The notes: generated by a model not told the origin, from the sequence alone. 46,290 nucleotides of DNA from Brevundimonas sp. (GCA_027531145.1 JAPZRF010000002.1:1-46290), one strand, 5' to 3'. Shown: positions 8,659 through 17,553, counted from the stretch's first letter. Translations and numbers: made by a program.

Positions 8659-9731
8659 CCCAGGACACCACGCTCGACCCCCAGACCGCCTTCTCCGGAA
8701 CGCGCGAGGTGGACCCCCGCCACGCCCTTGACGTCGGAGTGCTCGACGCCTGGCTGAGGGCGCATGTCGAGGGCTACGCCGGCCCCCTGACCCTGCGCCA
8801 GTTCAAGGGCGGCCAGTCCAACCCCACCTACGAGCTGACCACCCCGGTCGGTGCCTATGTGCTGCGCCGCAAGCCGCCGGGGACCCTGCTGGCCAGCGCC
8901 CACGCCGTCGACCGCGAGTTCCGCGTCATCTCGGCCCTGCATGCGCAGGGCTTCCCGGTCGCCCGGCCCCACGCCCTGTGCGAGGACGAGGGCGTGATCG
9001 GCTCGATGTTCTACGTCATGGACAAGGTCGAGGGCCGGGTCCTGTGGGACCTCAAGCTGCCCGGTCTCGCCCCGGCCGAGCGGGGTGCCATCTATGACGC
9101 CCAGGTGCGCACCCTGGCGGCCCTGCACAGCTTCGAGCCGGAGGCCATCGGTCTGGGCGACTACGGCAAGCCGGGCAACTACTTCGCCCGCCAGGTCGGC
9201 CGCTGGTCGAAACAGTACCGGGCCTCGGAAACCCAGCCCATCCCGGCCATGGACCGGCTGATCGCCTGGCTGCCCGAGACCCTGCCGCCCGAGGGGCCGG
9301 CGCGGGTGGTGCACGGCGACTTCCGCCTCGACAACCTGATCCTCGCCCCCGACGCCGCCGAGGTGCGGGCCGTGCTGGACTGGGAGCTGTCGACGCTGGG
9401 CGATCCGATGGCCGACTTCTCCTATTTCCTGATCGGCTGGGCCATTCCGGCGACCCTCCGCAACGGGCTGGCCGGGGCGGATCTTGAGGCGCTGGGCATC
9501 CCCGGCGTCGAGGCGATGGTCGAGACCTACGCCGGCCTGACCGGCCTGCGGCCGGCGAACCTGGACTGGCTGTTTGCCTACAACCTGTTCCGGCTGGCGG
9601 CCATCTGCCAGGGCATCGGCGGGCGCGTACGCGACGGCACGGCCGCCTCGGACCACGCCCGCCAGATGGCGGTCCACGCCCCCCTGCTGGCCGAAGGGGC
9701 GCTGGCCTTCGCCCGCAAGGCCGGGGTCTGA
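8655..9731 (+). CDS. APH-family phosphotransferase (ACAD10/11-type)
   Basis: A 358-residue protein kinase-like fold phosphotransferase. The catalytic loop is VVHGDFRLDNLIL (HGDxxxxN) and the metal-binding DFG-equivalent is VLDWELSTLGDPMADFSY. FKGGQSNPTYEL is the glycine-rich loop and YVLRRKPPG carries the ATP-binding lysine region. This is the kinase type found in mammalian ACAD10/11, where it phosphorylates 4-hydroxyacyl-CoA for catabolism; bacterial members are often beside acyl-CoA dehydrogenases, but none is here. It is translationally coupled to glpK. Antibiotic resistance is not indicated. Confidence 0.85.
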   Translation: MTQDTTLDPQTAFSGTREVDPRHALDVGVLDAWLRAHVEGYAGPLTLRQFKGGQSNPTYELTTPVGAYVLRRKPPGTLLASAHAVDREFRVISALHAQGFPVARPHALCEDEGVIGSMFYVMDKVEGRVLWDLKLPGLAPAERGAIYDAQVRTLAALHSFEPEAIGLGDYGKPGNYFARQVGRWSKQYRASETQPIPAMDRLIAWLPETLPPEGPARVVHGDFRLDNLILAPDAAEVRAVLDWELSTLGDPMADFSYFLIGWAIPATLRNGLAGADLEALGIPGVEAMVETYAGLTGLRPANLDWLFAYNLFRLAAICQGIGGRVRDGTAASDHARQMAVHAPLLAEGALAFARKAGV

Positions 9732-9878
9732 TCTGCTCAGCTTGCTGACGGATTGACACACAGACGCCACTGCTGCGTCGTGGAAACATGATTGGCCCTG
9801 CCCCCGGCGTAGCCATTAGGACCGAGTCCCGAACGGGGGATCGTGGGAAGAACCCGCGCGCCGTGTCGGGGAATAGTC

Positions 9879-12155
9879 ATGAAAACCAGTCTTTGGATGA
9901 GCGCCGCGCTGACGCCGCTGCTCTTCGGTCTCGCCGTCCAGCCCGCTGTGGCCCAGGAGGCGGACGACCAGCCGACCCGCGTATCGGAGATCATCATCAC
10001 CGGCCAGCCGGTGTTCCGGAACCGCACCGAGGAAACCGCGCCGGTACTGTCCTACGACCTGGAGTACTTCCAGCGCTTCGAGCCCCTGACCGTCGGCGAC
10101 GCGCTGAAGCGCGTGCCCTCGGTGGCCTTCCTGTCGGACGTGCTGGAATCGGATGGCGTGCGCCTGCGGGGCCTGAACCCGGCCTACACCCAGATCCTGG
10201 TCAATGGCGACCGGGTGCCGGGTGCCGGCGATGATCGTTCCTTCTTCGTCGACCGCATTCCCGCTGAACTGATCGAGCGCGTCGAAGTGGTTCGCTCCTC
10301 GTCCGCCAACCGCTCGGGCGACGCTCTCGCCGGAGCCATCAACATCGTCCTGCGCGATGCCTACACGCTCAATGGCGGCTACCTCCGCGCCGGTGTCCTG
10401 CGCTGGGAAGACAGCGAGTACGGTCAGTTCGGCGGCACCTTCGGGGCCGGCTGGGGCGGCGAGGTTGGCCCGGGCCGCCTGCTCCTCGGCCTCAACATCC
10501 AGGACCGCCGCAACCCCAAGAACAAGTTCAGCGCGCGCTTCGACGAACCGGGCGGCACGCTCGAAAACACCGAGGTCCAGACCGACGTCCGCGACGGCAC
10601 TGACTACGCCTTCAACGCGGCCTATGAGGTCGAAGTGGGCGGCGGCGAGCTGGAGCTGGGCGCGGCCTTCGTGCGCACCGACCGTTTCCAGGACGAGGAC
10701 TCGAGAGAGTACCGCGGCGGCGTCGAGACCAATGCCAACCTGCTGACGATCAATGACAACGACCTCGACATCCAGACCGACAACCTGGCCCTGCGCGGCC
10801 GCTACGAGCGCGACATGCTGGGCGGGGAGACCACCTTCAAGCTGGGCTGGGCGTATATTGACGACCAGCAGTCCGAGTTCGAGGCGGAGTCCGAGTACCT
10901 GCGCGACGCCATCGCCTTCCCGGACGAGGATCGCTTCACCCTCGACTCCGCCGACGTCAGCATCCGCGACGAGGAGCTGTCGGCCGCGATCGAGCACGAG
11001 ATCGACCTGTCGGACGACCTGGAGCTGGAGTTCGGCGTCCAGTACAACGCCAAGGACCGCGAAAGCCTGATCCGCGAGACTCCGCGCATCCGCTTCAACG
11101 TGCCGAATGCCCCCGCCCCGCGCCCGACCGTCCCGGCCTTCGGTGCCTTTGCAGCGGTTCCCGGCGGCGACCTGACCATCGAGGAGACCCGCATCGACCC
11201 GTACGTCATGTTGTCGGGGGATCGGGGCATCCTGTCGTGGGAGGCCGGCCTGCGCTACGAGACCACCGACACCACCATCACCGACCGCACCGCGCCGGCG
11301 GCGAACCGGATCAGTGACAACGACTACGCGTTCCTGCTGCCCTCGGCGAGCCTGCGCTGGGCCATCAGCGAGACCGACCGAGTCTATGTCTCGGCCGCCC
11401 GCACCGTGCGCCGGCCGAGCTTCAACCAGCTGAGCCCGGCTATCCTTGAGGAAGAGTTCGGCGACAGCGACTTCGTTGGCAATCCGAACCTTGAGCCGGA
11501 ATCGGCCATCGGCTTCGACGCCGGTTGGGAGCGTCGTCTCGGCCGCCGCGGCGTGATCGGCCTGAACGTCTTCTACCGCGACGTCTCGGACCTGATCGAG
11601 GAGACCAACACCGGACGTCAGGGCTCTGAAGGGCCCGGAACCTTCGTCTACACCGTCGACAATATCGGCAACGGCGAGGTCTACGGCGTCGAGTTCGACC
11701 TCTCGACCCCTCTGAGCGTTGTGGGACTGGAGAACACCGGCGTCTACCTGAACTATTCCTGGCTCGACAGCTCGATCGAGGACTTCATCGGCGACCGCCG
11801 CTTCAACAGCCAGTCGGACTATGTGTTCAACGCCGGCTTCACCCACGACATCCCCACCTGGGGTGCCGCCTTCGGTGCCAGCTACCGCAAGCAGGGCGAC
11901 GCCTTCGAGCGGGTCCTGGCCGAGGAGGTCGCCACCTCCTACGGTGCCGACCTTGAGGTCTTCGTCGAGAAGACCTTCGGCGAAAACGTCGTGGTGCGCC
12001 TGACCGGCTCGAACCTGCTCAACGCCTCCAAGGATGAGGTGTTCGACAAGTTCGGCAGCATCGCCGACCAGGTCGCACGCGACTACGACGAGTACGAGCT
12101 GGAGACCGAGGACGCGGGGCCCTGGTTCCAGCTGGTCGCGCGGGTGGCGTTCTGA
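9879..12155 (+). CDS. TonB-dependent outer-membrane receptor
   Basis: A 758-residue TonB-dependent receptor from the ATG at 9879, which begins a signal peptide (MKTSLWMSAALTPLLFGLA, cleaved near VAQEA); the upstream GTG at 9843 would bury it. The plug domain follows (DALKRVPSVAFL, GVRLRGLNPAYTQILVNGDR, IERVEVVRSSSANRSGDALAGAINIVL), then the 22-strand barrel, which ends in Phe (VARVAF) as outer-membrane proteins do. The ligand is not readable. It has a GGGGA Shine-Dalgarno and a ttgaca hexamer 121 nt before the ATG. No TonB or ExbB genes are nearby. The 3' side carries structured RNA and a terminator. Confidence 0.93.
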   Translation: MKTSLWMSAALTPLLFGLAVQPAVAQEADDQPTRVSEIIITGQPVFRNRTEETAPVLSYDLEYFQRFEPLTVGDALKRVPSVAFLSDVLESDGVRLRGLNPAYTQILVNGDRVPGAGDDRSFFVDRIPAELIERVEVVRSSSANRSGDALAGAINIVLRDAYTLNGGYLRAGVLRWEDSEYGQFGGTFGAGWGGEVGPGRLLLGLNIQDRRNPKNKFSARFDEPGGTLENTEVQTDVRDGTDYAFNAAYEVEVGGGELELGAAFVRTDRFQDEDSREYRGGVETNANLLTINDNDLDIQTDNLALRGRYERDMLGGETTFKLGWAYIDDQQSEFEAESEYLRDAIAFPDEDRFTLDSADVSIRDEELSAAIEHEIDLSDDLELEFGVQYNAKDRESLIRETPRIRFNVPNAPAPRPTVPAFGAFAAVPGGDLTIEETRIDPYVMLSGDRGILSWEAGLRYETTDTTITDRTAPAANRISDNDYAFLLPSASLRWAISETDRVYVSAARTVRRPSFNQLSPAILEEEFGDSDFVGNPNLEPESAIGFDAGWERRLGRRGVIGLNVFYRDVSDLIEETNTGRQGSEGPGTFVYTVDNIGNGEVYGVEFDLSTPLSVVGLENTGVYLNYSWLDSSIEDFIGDRRFNSQSDYVFNAGFTHDIPTWGAAFGASYRKQGDAFERVLAEEVATSYGADLEVFVEKTFGENVVVRLTGSNLLNASKDEVFDKFGSIADQVARDYDEYELETEDAGPWFQLVARVAF

Positions 12156-12180
12156 TCGTTACCGCTGGAGCGTAAGGCCA

Positions 12181-12305
12181 GACCGAAATCGGCCGGCTTG
12201 GGCGCTGCCCAACCCGGCTCAGATTTCGGTCCCGTTTCAAGCGAGAGCCTGACTCACGGCATCGGCGGAATCGCGGAGCGATCCCACCTCAACCGATCAG
12301 GCTCT
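12181..12305 (+). ncRNA. Candidate structured 3' UTR or small RNA (two long hairpins)
   Basis: Two extended stem-loops follow the receptor stop codon. The first pairs gaccgaaatc (12181-12190) with gatttcggtc (12222-12231), with an inner ttgggc-gct-gcccaa stem. The second pairs agagcctga (12244-12252) exactly with tcaggctct (12297-12305). Both lie directly before the terminator at 12307-12344, so an RNA of about 150 nt ending there would be highly structured. No open reading frame or known RNA family is recognised. Whether it is a stable 3'-derived sRNA or only mRNA 3' protection is open. Confidence 0.4.
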
Positions 12306-12306
12306 T

Positions 12307-12344
12307 GCGGGCCGGCCCCTTCGGGGGGGCCGGCCCGCTTTGTT
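12307..12344 (+). terminator. Rho-independent terminator after the TonB receptor gene
   Basis: A perfect 13-bp stem, gcgggccggcccc (12307-12319) with ggggccggcccgc (12326-12338), loop ttcggg, followed by the T-rich tttgtt at 12339-12344. It ends transcription of the receptor gene and the structured RNA before the kinase-like gene. Confidence 0.85.
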
Positions 12345-12387
12345 CTGGGCGACGGGCGGTCCCGGTCGCGCCGCCTCCGGAAGCGGA

Positions 12388-12402
12388 TTAAGGAATCGTT
12401 AG
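12388..12402. promoter_or_regulatory. CtrA-like site TTAA-N7-TTAG
   Basis: The sequence ttaa-ggaatcg-ttag matches the CtrA consensus TTAA-N7-TTAA with one mismatch. It lies 62 nt before the start codon of the PAS kinase-like gene, a normal place for an activator or repressor site. TTAA is rare in DNA this GC-rich, which adds weight, but a single degenerate match is weak. Confidence 0.35.
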
Positions 12403-12463
12403 GCCTCTCCCTTGCACGGCGAAGGGGCAAGTAAGGCGGGCGCGTACGAAAGCGGGACACTCC

Positions 12464-14236
12464 ATGTTTCTGGAAGGCGAGATCGACTGGGTCGTGCTGC
12501 TGGCGGTGGTGGCGGCCCTCAGCCTGGCCTTCGCCCTGGTCACCGTCGGGTACGCCATCATGCGGGGGGCCCGGCGCGAGAATGTGTCCCGCGAGCTGGC
12601 CGCGGCGCGCGAGGCCGCCGGGGCCGCTCAGCGGCGGATGCTGGAGGTCCTTAATGCCGTCCCCGTGGCGCTGGTCGAGACCGACGCCCAGGGCAAGTTT
12701 GTGTTCGCCAACCGCGCGGCGCACCAGCTGCTGGGCCGCCGCGACGCCGAGCTGCTGGGCCTGCGTTTTCACTCGGCCACCTGGGGTATCACCTATCCCG
12801 ACGGTCGGCCGATCCCGCCGGACCTGCTGCCCAACGCCCGCGCCCTGCGCGGCCAGACGGTCAAGGGCTTCCAGCACATCCTGGCCAACCCGGCCAACCG
12901 CAAGCGCATGCTGGTCTCGGTCACCGCCATGCCCATGGAGGACGCGCGCGGCCAGATCATCGGCTCGATCGCGGCCATTGTCGAGACCGAGGGCCTGACC
13001 ACGCCGGAGGCGACTCCCCCGGTCGAGGCACCGGCCCCGGTCTTGCCCCCCGCCCCGGGAGAGGACCTGCTGAGGCAGGTGTTCGAGGCAGCCTCGGCGG
13101 CGCTGGTCATCGTCGGCCCCGACGGCCGGGTGCGCGAGACCAACGGCCAGACCCGCGCCCTGATGCCGGACCGGCCGCTGGAGGGCGGCGATTTCACCGA
13201 GCTGTTCATTGACGAGACGGACCGGGGCCCGGCGCGGCAGGCGCTGCGCGCCGCCTTGCAGGGCGAGCCGGAGGACGAGATGGCGCTGGCAGCCCTGCGC
13301 TCGCCGCATCTGGGCGAGGGCGTAGTCTGGCGCGCACTGCCGCTGGGTGAACCCGGCGGCCGCCCCGGGGCGCTGCTGCTGGCCGGGGAGCGAGCAGCTG
13401 GCCCGGCCGAAGCTGCGACGCCGACGCCGGAGGCCGACGACCCGGTCGAGGTGCCTGTCGCCCCCGACACCGCCGCAGCCGAGGCCCGGGTGGCGGAGCT
13501 GTCCGCCGCCCTTGAGGCTGCCCGCGCCGAACTGGCCGCCGCCGCGCGCCTGTCCGACGCTGAACGCGAGCAGGGCCGGCGTCTCGAGACCGTCGGTCGG
13601 CTGACCGGCGGCGTGGCCCAGGACTTCGCCGCCCTGCTGTCCGTCATGACCAGTGCCCTCGATCTTCTGACGCAGCAGGCCGAGGACCCGGCGCGGGTGC
13701 GCCGCCTCGCCCAGGCGGCCCTGACCGCCGGCCAGAAGGGCGAGGTGCTGACCCGCCGCCTGTCGGCCTTCTCGCAGGGCGAGGAGGAGCCGACGCCGCA
13801 GCGGCTCGACGCCGGGATACTGCTGCGCGGGCTGGAGCCGCGCCTGCGCCGCGCCGCCGGCGAGGGGGTCGACCTGCTGATCGAGGGCCCGGCCGACCCG
13901 CTGGAGCTGGCGCTTGACCCGGTCGGCCTGGAAGCCGCCCTCGTGGCCCTCGTGCGCAACGCCGTCGAGGCCCGCGGTGCCGGCCCCGCCTCGGTGGCCG
14001 TGCGGCTGACGGATACGGGCGAGGCGGCCGAGTTCACCGTCATCGACCTCGGCCACGGCATGGAGGCCGAAACCCGTGCCCGGGCCCTCGAGCCCTTCTT
14101 CACAACCCGCGCCGGGCAGGCCGGTCTCGGTCTCAGCGAGGCCCACGCCTTCGCCCGACGGGGCGGCGGTCGGCTGGAACTGGAGAGCGCCCCCGGCGAG
14201 GGAACGACGGTACGGCTGATCCTGCCGCGCGGCTGA
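12464..14236 (+). CDS. PAS histidine kinase-like protein lacking the phospho-acceptor His
   Basis: A 590-residue membrane-anchored sensor. Residues 10-33 form one transmembrane helix; a PAS domain follows (about 55-165, AVPVALVETDAQGKFVFANR), then a second PAS-like region (about 205-300) and an Ala-rich coiled coil (about 335-375). The dimerisation helix reads GRLTGGVAQDFAALLSV where kinases of this class have GGVAHDFNNLL: Gln386 (CAG, 13619-13621) replaces the His and the two Asn are Ala. The ATPase domain looks complete: N-box Asn499 (VRNAVEAR), G1 DLGHGM, F-box EPFFTT, G2 GLGLS. It may bind ATP but cannot autophosphorylate on His in the usual way. There is no receiver domain or adjacent regulator gene. 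DivL of Caulobacter is a precedent for a His-less member of the superfamily. Confidence 0.88.
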   Translation: MFLEGEIDWVVLLAVVAALSLAFALVTVGYAIMRGARRENVSRELAAAREAAGAAQRRMLEVLNAVPVALVETDAQGKFVFANRAAHQLLGRRDAELLGLRFHSATWGITYPDGRPIPPDLLPNARALRGQTVKGFQHILANPANRKRMLVSVTAMPMEDARGQIIGSIAAIVETEGLTTPEATPPVEAPAPVLPPAPGEDLLRQVFEAASAALVIVGPDGRVRETNGQTRALMPDRPLEGGDFTELFIDETDRGPARQALRAALQGEPEDEMALAALRSPHLGEGVVWRALPLGEPGGRPGALLLAGERAAGPAEAATPTPEADDPVEVPVAPDTAAAEARVAELSAALEAARAELAAAARLSDAEREQGRRLETVGRLTGGVAQDFAALLSVMTSALDLLTQQAEDPARVRRLAQAALTAGQKGEVLTRRLSAFSQGEEEPTPQRLDAGILLRGLEPRLRRAAGEGVDLLIEGPADPLELALDPVGLEAALVALVRNAVEARGAGPASVAVRLTDTGEAAEFTVIDLGHGMEAETRARALEPFFTTRAGQAGLGLSEAHAFARRGGGRLELESAPGEGTTVRLILPRG

Positions 14237-14354
14237 GTCGCGCGGCGCGGATTCGGTGCCGATGTCGGTCCGGCATTGAGTGCACGGCGGATTCGCGGCA
14301 TCTGCGCATCAGACCCGACGCACCTCCCCGCGCGGCCAGACTTCCGAGGATCCC

Positions 14355-15776
14355 ATGGCAGAAGCCGCCGCCCCCTATGACGTCATCATCATCGGCGCAG
14401 GCCCCGGCGGCTACAACGCCGCCATCCGCGCCGGGCAGCTGGGCCTCAGGGCCGCCTGCGTCGAGATGCGCGACACCCTGGGCGGCACCTGCCTGAACGT
14501 CGGCTGCATGCCGTCCAAGGCCCTGCTTCATGCCTCGGAGCTGTTCGAGGCGGCGGGCAAACACTTCGCCGGTCTGGGCATCGAGGTGGGCTCCCCGAAG
14601 CTCAACCTCGGCCAGATGATGAAGCAGAAGGACGAGAGCGTCACCGCCCTGACCAAGGGCATCGAGTTCCTGTTCAAGAAGAACAAGGTCGACTGGCTCA
14701 AGGGCCGCGGCCGGCTGGACGGCCGCGCCGACGGGCTGACGAAGGTGGTGGTCGAGGGCGCCGGCGGCGCCGCGACCCATCACGCCCGCCACGTCATCAT
14801 CGCCACCGGCTCCGAGCCGACCCCGCTGCCGGGCGTCGACTTCGTCCCGGGCAAGGTGGTGGATTCCACCGGCGCCCTGTCGCTGCCGGCCGTGCCCAGG
14901 CACCTGGTGGTGGTCGGTGCGGGCATCATCGGTCTGGAGCTGGGCTCGGTGTGGCGCCGCCTCGGGGCCGAGGTGACGGTGATCGAGTTCCTCGACCGTA
15001 TCACCCCGGGCATGGACAGCGACCTGGCCACCGCCTTCCAGCGCGTCCTGACCAAACAGGGCATGAGCTTCCGCCTCGGCCAGAAGGTGACCGCGGCCAG
15101 GGCCGGCAAGGACGGGGTCGAGCTGACGGTCGAACCCTCGGCCGGCGGTGCCGGCGAGACGGTCAAGGGCGATGTGGTGCTGGTGGCCATCGGCCGCCGC
15201 CCCTACACGCAAGGGCTGGGGCTGGAGACGGTCGGGATCAAGACTGACAAGCGCGGCTTCGTCGCCAACCATCACTTCCGCGCGGGCCAGGACGGCCTTT
15301 GGGTGATCGGAGACGTGACCCACGGGCCGATGCTGGCGCACAAGGCCGAGGAAGACGCGGTGGCGGCGGTCGAGCTGATCGCCGGCAAGGCCGGGCACGT
15401 CGACTACAACCTGGTCCCGAGCGTGGTCTACACCGCCCCGGAAGTGGCCTGGGTGGGCAAGACCGAGGACGAGCTGAAGGCCGCGGGCGTGGCCTACAAG
15501 ACCGGCAAGTTCCCCTTCACCGCCAACAGCCGGGCCAAGATCAACCACGAGACCGACGGCTTCGCCAAGGTGCTGGCCGACGCGGCGACCGACCGCATCC
15601 TCGGCGTCCATATCATGGGCCCGCAGGCCGGCGAGCTGATCGGCGAGGCCTGCATCGCCATGGCCTTCAGCGGCGCTTCCGAGGACATCGCCCGCACCTG
15701 CCACCCGCACCCGACCCGCTCCGAGGCCGTCCGCCAAGCGGCCATGGGCGTCGAGGGCTGGACCATGCAGGCCTGA
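14355..15776 (+). CDS. lpdA: Dihydrolipoyl dehydrogenase (E3)
   Basis: A 473-residue flavoprotein that reoxidises the lipoyl groups of 2-oxoacid dehydrogenase complexes with NAD+. It has the FAD-binding motif DVIIIGAGPGGYNAAIRA, the redox-active disulfide in GGTCLNVGCMPSK, a second Rossmann motif VVVGAGIIGLELGSVW for NAD, and the C-terminal HPHPTRSE with the catalytic His-Glu pair. The start is the ATG at 14355, with GAGGA upstream; the frame is open from 14280 but the family begins here. No E1 or E2 gene is adjacent, so it is a free-standing E3 that may serve several complexes. It is convergent with the HTH gene. Confidence 0.95.
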   Translation: MAEAAAPYDVIIIGAGPGGYNAAIRAGQLGLRAACVEMRDTLGGTCLNVGCMPSKALLHASELFEAAGKHFAGLGIEVGSPKLNLGQMMKQKDESVTALTKGIEFLFKKNKVDWLKGRGRLDGRADGLTKVVVEGAGGAATHHARHVIIATGSEPTPLPGVDFVPGKVVDSTGALSLPAVPRHLVVVGAGIIGLELGSVWRRLGAEVTVIEFLDRITPGMDSDLATAFQRVLTKQGMSFRLGQKVTAARAGKDGVELTVEPSAGGAGETVKGDVVLVAIGRRPYTQGLGLETVGIKTDKRGFVANHHFRAGQDGLWVIGDVTHGPMLAHKAEEDAVAAVELIAGKAGHVDYNLVPSVVYTAPEVAWVGKTEDELKAAGVAYKTGKFPFTANSRAKINHETDGFAKVLADAATDRILGVHIMGPQAGELIGEACIAMAFSGASEDIARTCHPHPTRSEAVRQAAMGVEGWTMQA

Positions 15777-15866
15777 TGGATCCGGGCCGGACCGATTGAG
15801 CCAGCCTCGACGCCCGTTTCGGGGGAGGAGGCCGGTGCGGGTCGCCGCCGGCCGGTCGCCGGGAGA

Positions 15867-16079
15867 TCAGCCCGCATCCCGGGTCCAGCTGAACACCTCG
15901 GTCAGGGGGCAACCGAACACCTCGGCGATGCGGAAGGCCGCCTCGAGACTGGGCGAATAGCGCCCCGCCTCGATGGCGGCGATGGTCTGCCGGGTCAGGC
16001 CGATCCGGCGGCCGAGGTCGGCCTGGGTCATCTCGCCGTGCTCGAAGCGCAGGGCGCGGACACGGTTCTGCAGGGCCAC
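15867..16079 (-). CDS. XRE-family helix-turn-helix regulator
   Basis: A 70-residue protein that is little more than one HTH domain: RVRALRFEHGEMTQADLGR, then IGLTRQTIAAIEAGRYSPSL as the recognition helix region, then AFRIAEVFGCPLTEVFSW. This short type is widespread next to small membrane proteins, as here: it begins 2 nt after the stop of the four-helix membrane protein gene and must be cotranscribed. Autoregulation of the pair is likely by analogy. The target genes are unknown. Confidence 0.88.
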   Translation of the reverse strand: MALQNRVRALRFEHGEMTQADLGRRIGLTRQTIAAIEAGRYSPSLEAAFRIAEVFGCPLTEVFSWTRDAG

Positions 16080-16081
16080 CC

Positions 16082-16492
16082 TCAGACCCCGCGCCGGTAG
16101 AGCCAGAGCGCGACGGCCTTCTGGACGACCTGGGCCAGGCCAATGGCCCCGACCGCGGGGTTGATCAGGTCCCAGCCCTGCCGATCGAACGGCAGGACCA
16201 CGCCGACGAGGATCGTGCCGGCCATCAGCGTGCCGAAGGCGGCACCCGTGGCGCGCCGCTCGATCTCGCGGTCGCGCTCGTCCCGCACGCGGTCTTCCGC
16301 CGACGTGCGCCGCTGCAGCCAGAACAGCGCCAGACCCAGCAGGATCGCCTCGCCGCCCAGCGCCAGGCCGAGCGCCAGCAGGCGTGGGCCGGGCCCCTCC
16401 GGCGCGGCCAGCGTCACCCAGACGAAATAGGGCCCCAGGGTCAGGGCGATGGCACCCAGCGCGAGCCAGGCCTGGTGTTCCCGATACGACAA
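16082..16492 (-). CDS. Small four-helix membrane protein paired with HTH regulator
   Basis: A 136-residue integral membrane protein with hydrophobic segments at about 9-30, 37-59, 85-103 and 111-131 and a charged cytoplasmic-looking middle (QRRTSAEDRVRDERDREIERR). The start codon is TTG (16490-16492) with a strong GGAGGG about 6 nt upstream; the first in-frame ATG lies far inside. It precedes the XRE gene in one transcript. This membrane-protein/HTH pairing is common in bacteria but its role is not settled; the membrane partner may sense or restrain the regulator. Confidence 0.75.
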   Translation of the reverse strand: MSYREHQAWLALGAIALTLGPYFVWVTLAAPEGPGPRLLALGLALGGEAILLGLALFWLQRRTSAEDRVRDERDREIERRATGAAFGTLMAGTILVGVVLPFDRQGWDLINPAVGAIGLAQVVQKAVALWLYRRGV

Positions 16493-16529
16493 TTCAGTCC
16501 CTCCACGCGGCCGTGCGCCGCCGGGGAGA

Positions 16530-16563
16530 CGTGTCGAACATTTTTAACATGAAGTCAAATCTG
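16530..16563 (-). promoter_or_regulatory. AT-rich candidate promoter/operator for the membrane-protein/HTH pair
   Basis: On the minus strand a TTGACT hexamer (16553-16558) is followed by tcatgttaaaaatgttc, one of the most AT-rich patches in the window, with an imperfect repeat atgtt-aaaa-atgtt. It lies about 40-70 nt before the TTG start. The -10 hexamer is not clear. It could be the promoter and the site bound by the small HTH protein. Confidence 0.35.
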
Positions 16564-16605
16564 CTTTCCCTGGCTTCCGGCGCATGGCCGCGTCCAGGGG
16601 GCCGC

Positions 16606-17553
16606 CTAAGCCCGCGGGTGCGCCGCCGCATAGGCGGCGAGCAGGCGTTCGGCGTCCACCGCCGTGTACTTCTGGGTGGTCGACAGGCTGGCGTGGCCCA
16701 GCAGCTCCTGCAGGCTGCGCAGGTCGGCGCCGGCGCCCAGCAGATGGGTGGCGAAGCTGTGACGCAGGGCATGGGGCGTGGCGCTGTCCGGCAGGCCCAG
16801 CCGGCCGCGCAGGCGCTGCACCGTGGCCTGGACGTGGCGCGGGCTGAGCGGCCCGCCGCGCCGGGCCCGGAACAGGGCGTCGGCGGGGGCCAGCCCGAAC
16901 GGTAGGCGGGCGCGATAGGCCTCCACCGCCGCGCCGATCTGCGGCAGCACCGGCACGATGCGCGTCTTCGCCCCCTTGCCGGTGATCCGCAGGGTGGCCC
17001 CCAAGGGAGCGTCGGCGGCGGTCAGGGACAGGGCCTCGGACACCCGCAGCCCCGCCCCGTACATCAGCGCCAGAACGGCGGTGTCGCGCGCCGCCTCCCA
17101 GGGGTCGGCGTCCGGGTCCGCCTCCGGCTCGGCCAGCAGGCCCAGCGCCTGGTCGGGGCTGACCGGCCTTGGCAGGGACGGCTTGACCCGCGGCCCCCGC
17201 ACCAGGGCCAGGCGCGGGTTGGGCAGATCCAGCCGCCGGTCGAGGAAGCCGTGGAAGCCGCGGATGGCCGCCAGGGTCTGGGCCAGCGAGCGCGCCGATA
17301 GGGCGGCCTCCCCGCCGCGTCGCTCGGCCAGATGGGCGCGCAGCTCGGCCGGGGTGATGGTGGTCAGGTCCGCTGCCCGCAGCTCGTCCCCGCCCCGGTG
17401 CCGCTGCAGGAAGGCCAGGTACAGCCGGCCGATATGGCCATAGGCTTCGAGCGTCCTCGGCGACAGGCGGCGCTCGTGGGCCAGATGGTCCAGCCAGGCG
17501 CGCAGGGCGCCGTCGGCGTCGAGGCCGGCGGCGGTCAGTCCAGGATCGGCCAT
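16606..17553 (-). CDS. xerC: Tyrosine recombinase XerC
   Basis: A 315-residue site-specific recombinase that with XerD resolves chromosome dimers at dif. It has an N-terminal SAM-like core-binding domain (WLDHLAHERRLSPRTLEAYG) and a C-terminal catalytic domain with Arg in MYGAGLRVSEAL, Lys in ITGKGAKTR, HxxR in TPHALRHSFATHLL, the second His in LGHASL and the nucleophile Tyr296 in STTQKYTAVD. Its size and its coupling to a DUF484 gene, which it overlaps by 19 nt, fit housekeeping XerC rather than a phage integrase. Confidence 0.93.
   Translation of the reverse strand: MADPGLTAAGLDADGALRAWLDHLAHERRLSPRTLEAYGHIGRLYLAFLQRHRGGDELRAADLTTITPAELRAHLAERRGGEAALSARSLAQTLAAIRGFHGFLDRRLDLPNPRLALVRGPRVKPSLPRPVSPDQALGLLAEPEADPDADPWEAARDTAVLALMYGAGLRVSEALSLTAADAPLGATLRITGKGAKTRIVPVLPQIGAAVEAYRARLPFGLAPADALFRARRGGPLSPRHVQATVQRLRGRLGLPDSATPHALRHSFATHLLGAGADLRSLQELLGHASLSTTQKYTAVDAERLLAAYAAAHPRA

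Noticed and set aside
8655..9731. APH-family gene as an antibiotic-resistance kinase
   Set aside because: Motifs and length fit the ACAD10/11-type acyl-CoA kinase group and it is coupled to glpK.
9753..9758. TTGACA before the TonB receptor gene as a -35 box
   Set aside because: No matching -10 hexamer at 16-18 nt, so a promoter cannot be claimed.
16606..17553. xerC as a phage or island integrase
   Set aside because: It overlaps DUF484 in the housekeeping arrangement, and no attachment site or phage gene is nearby.
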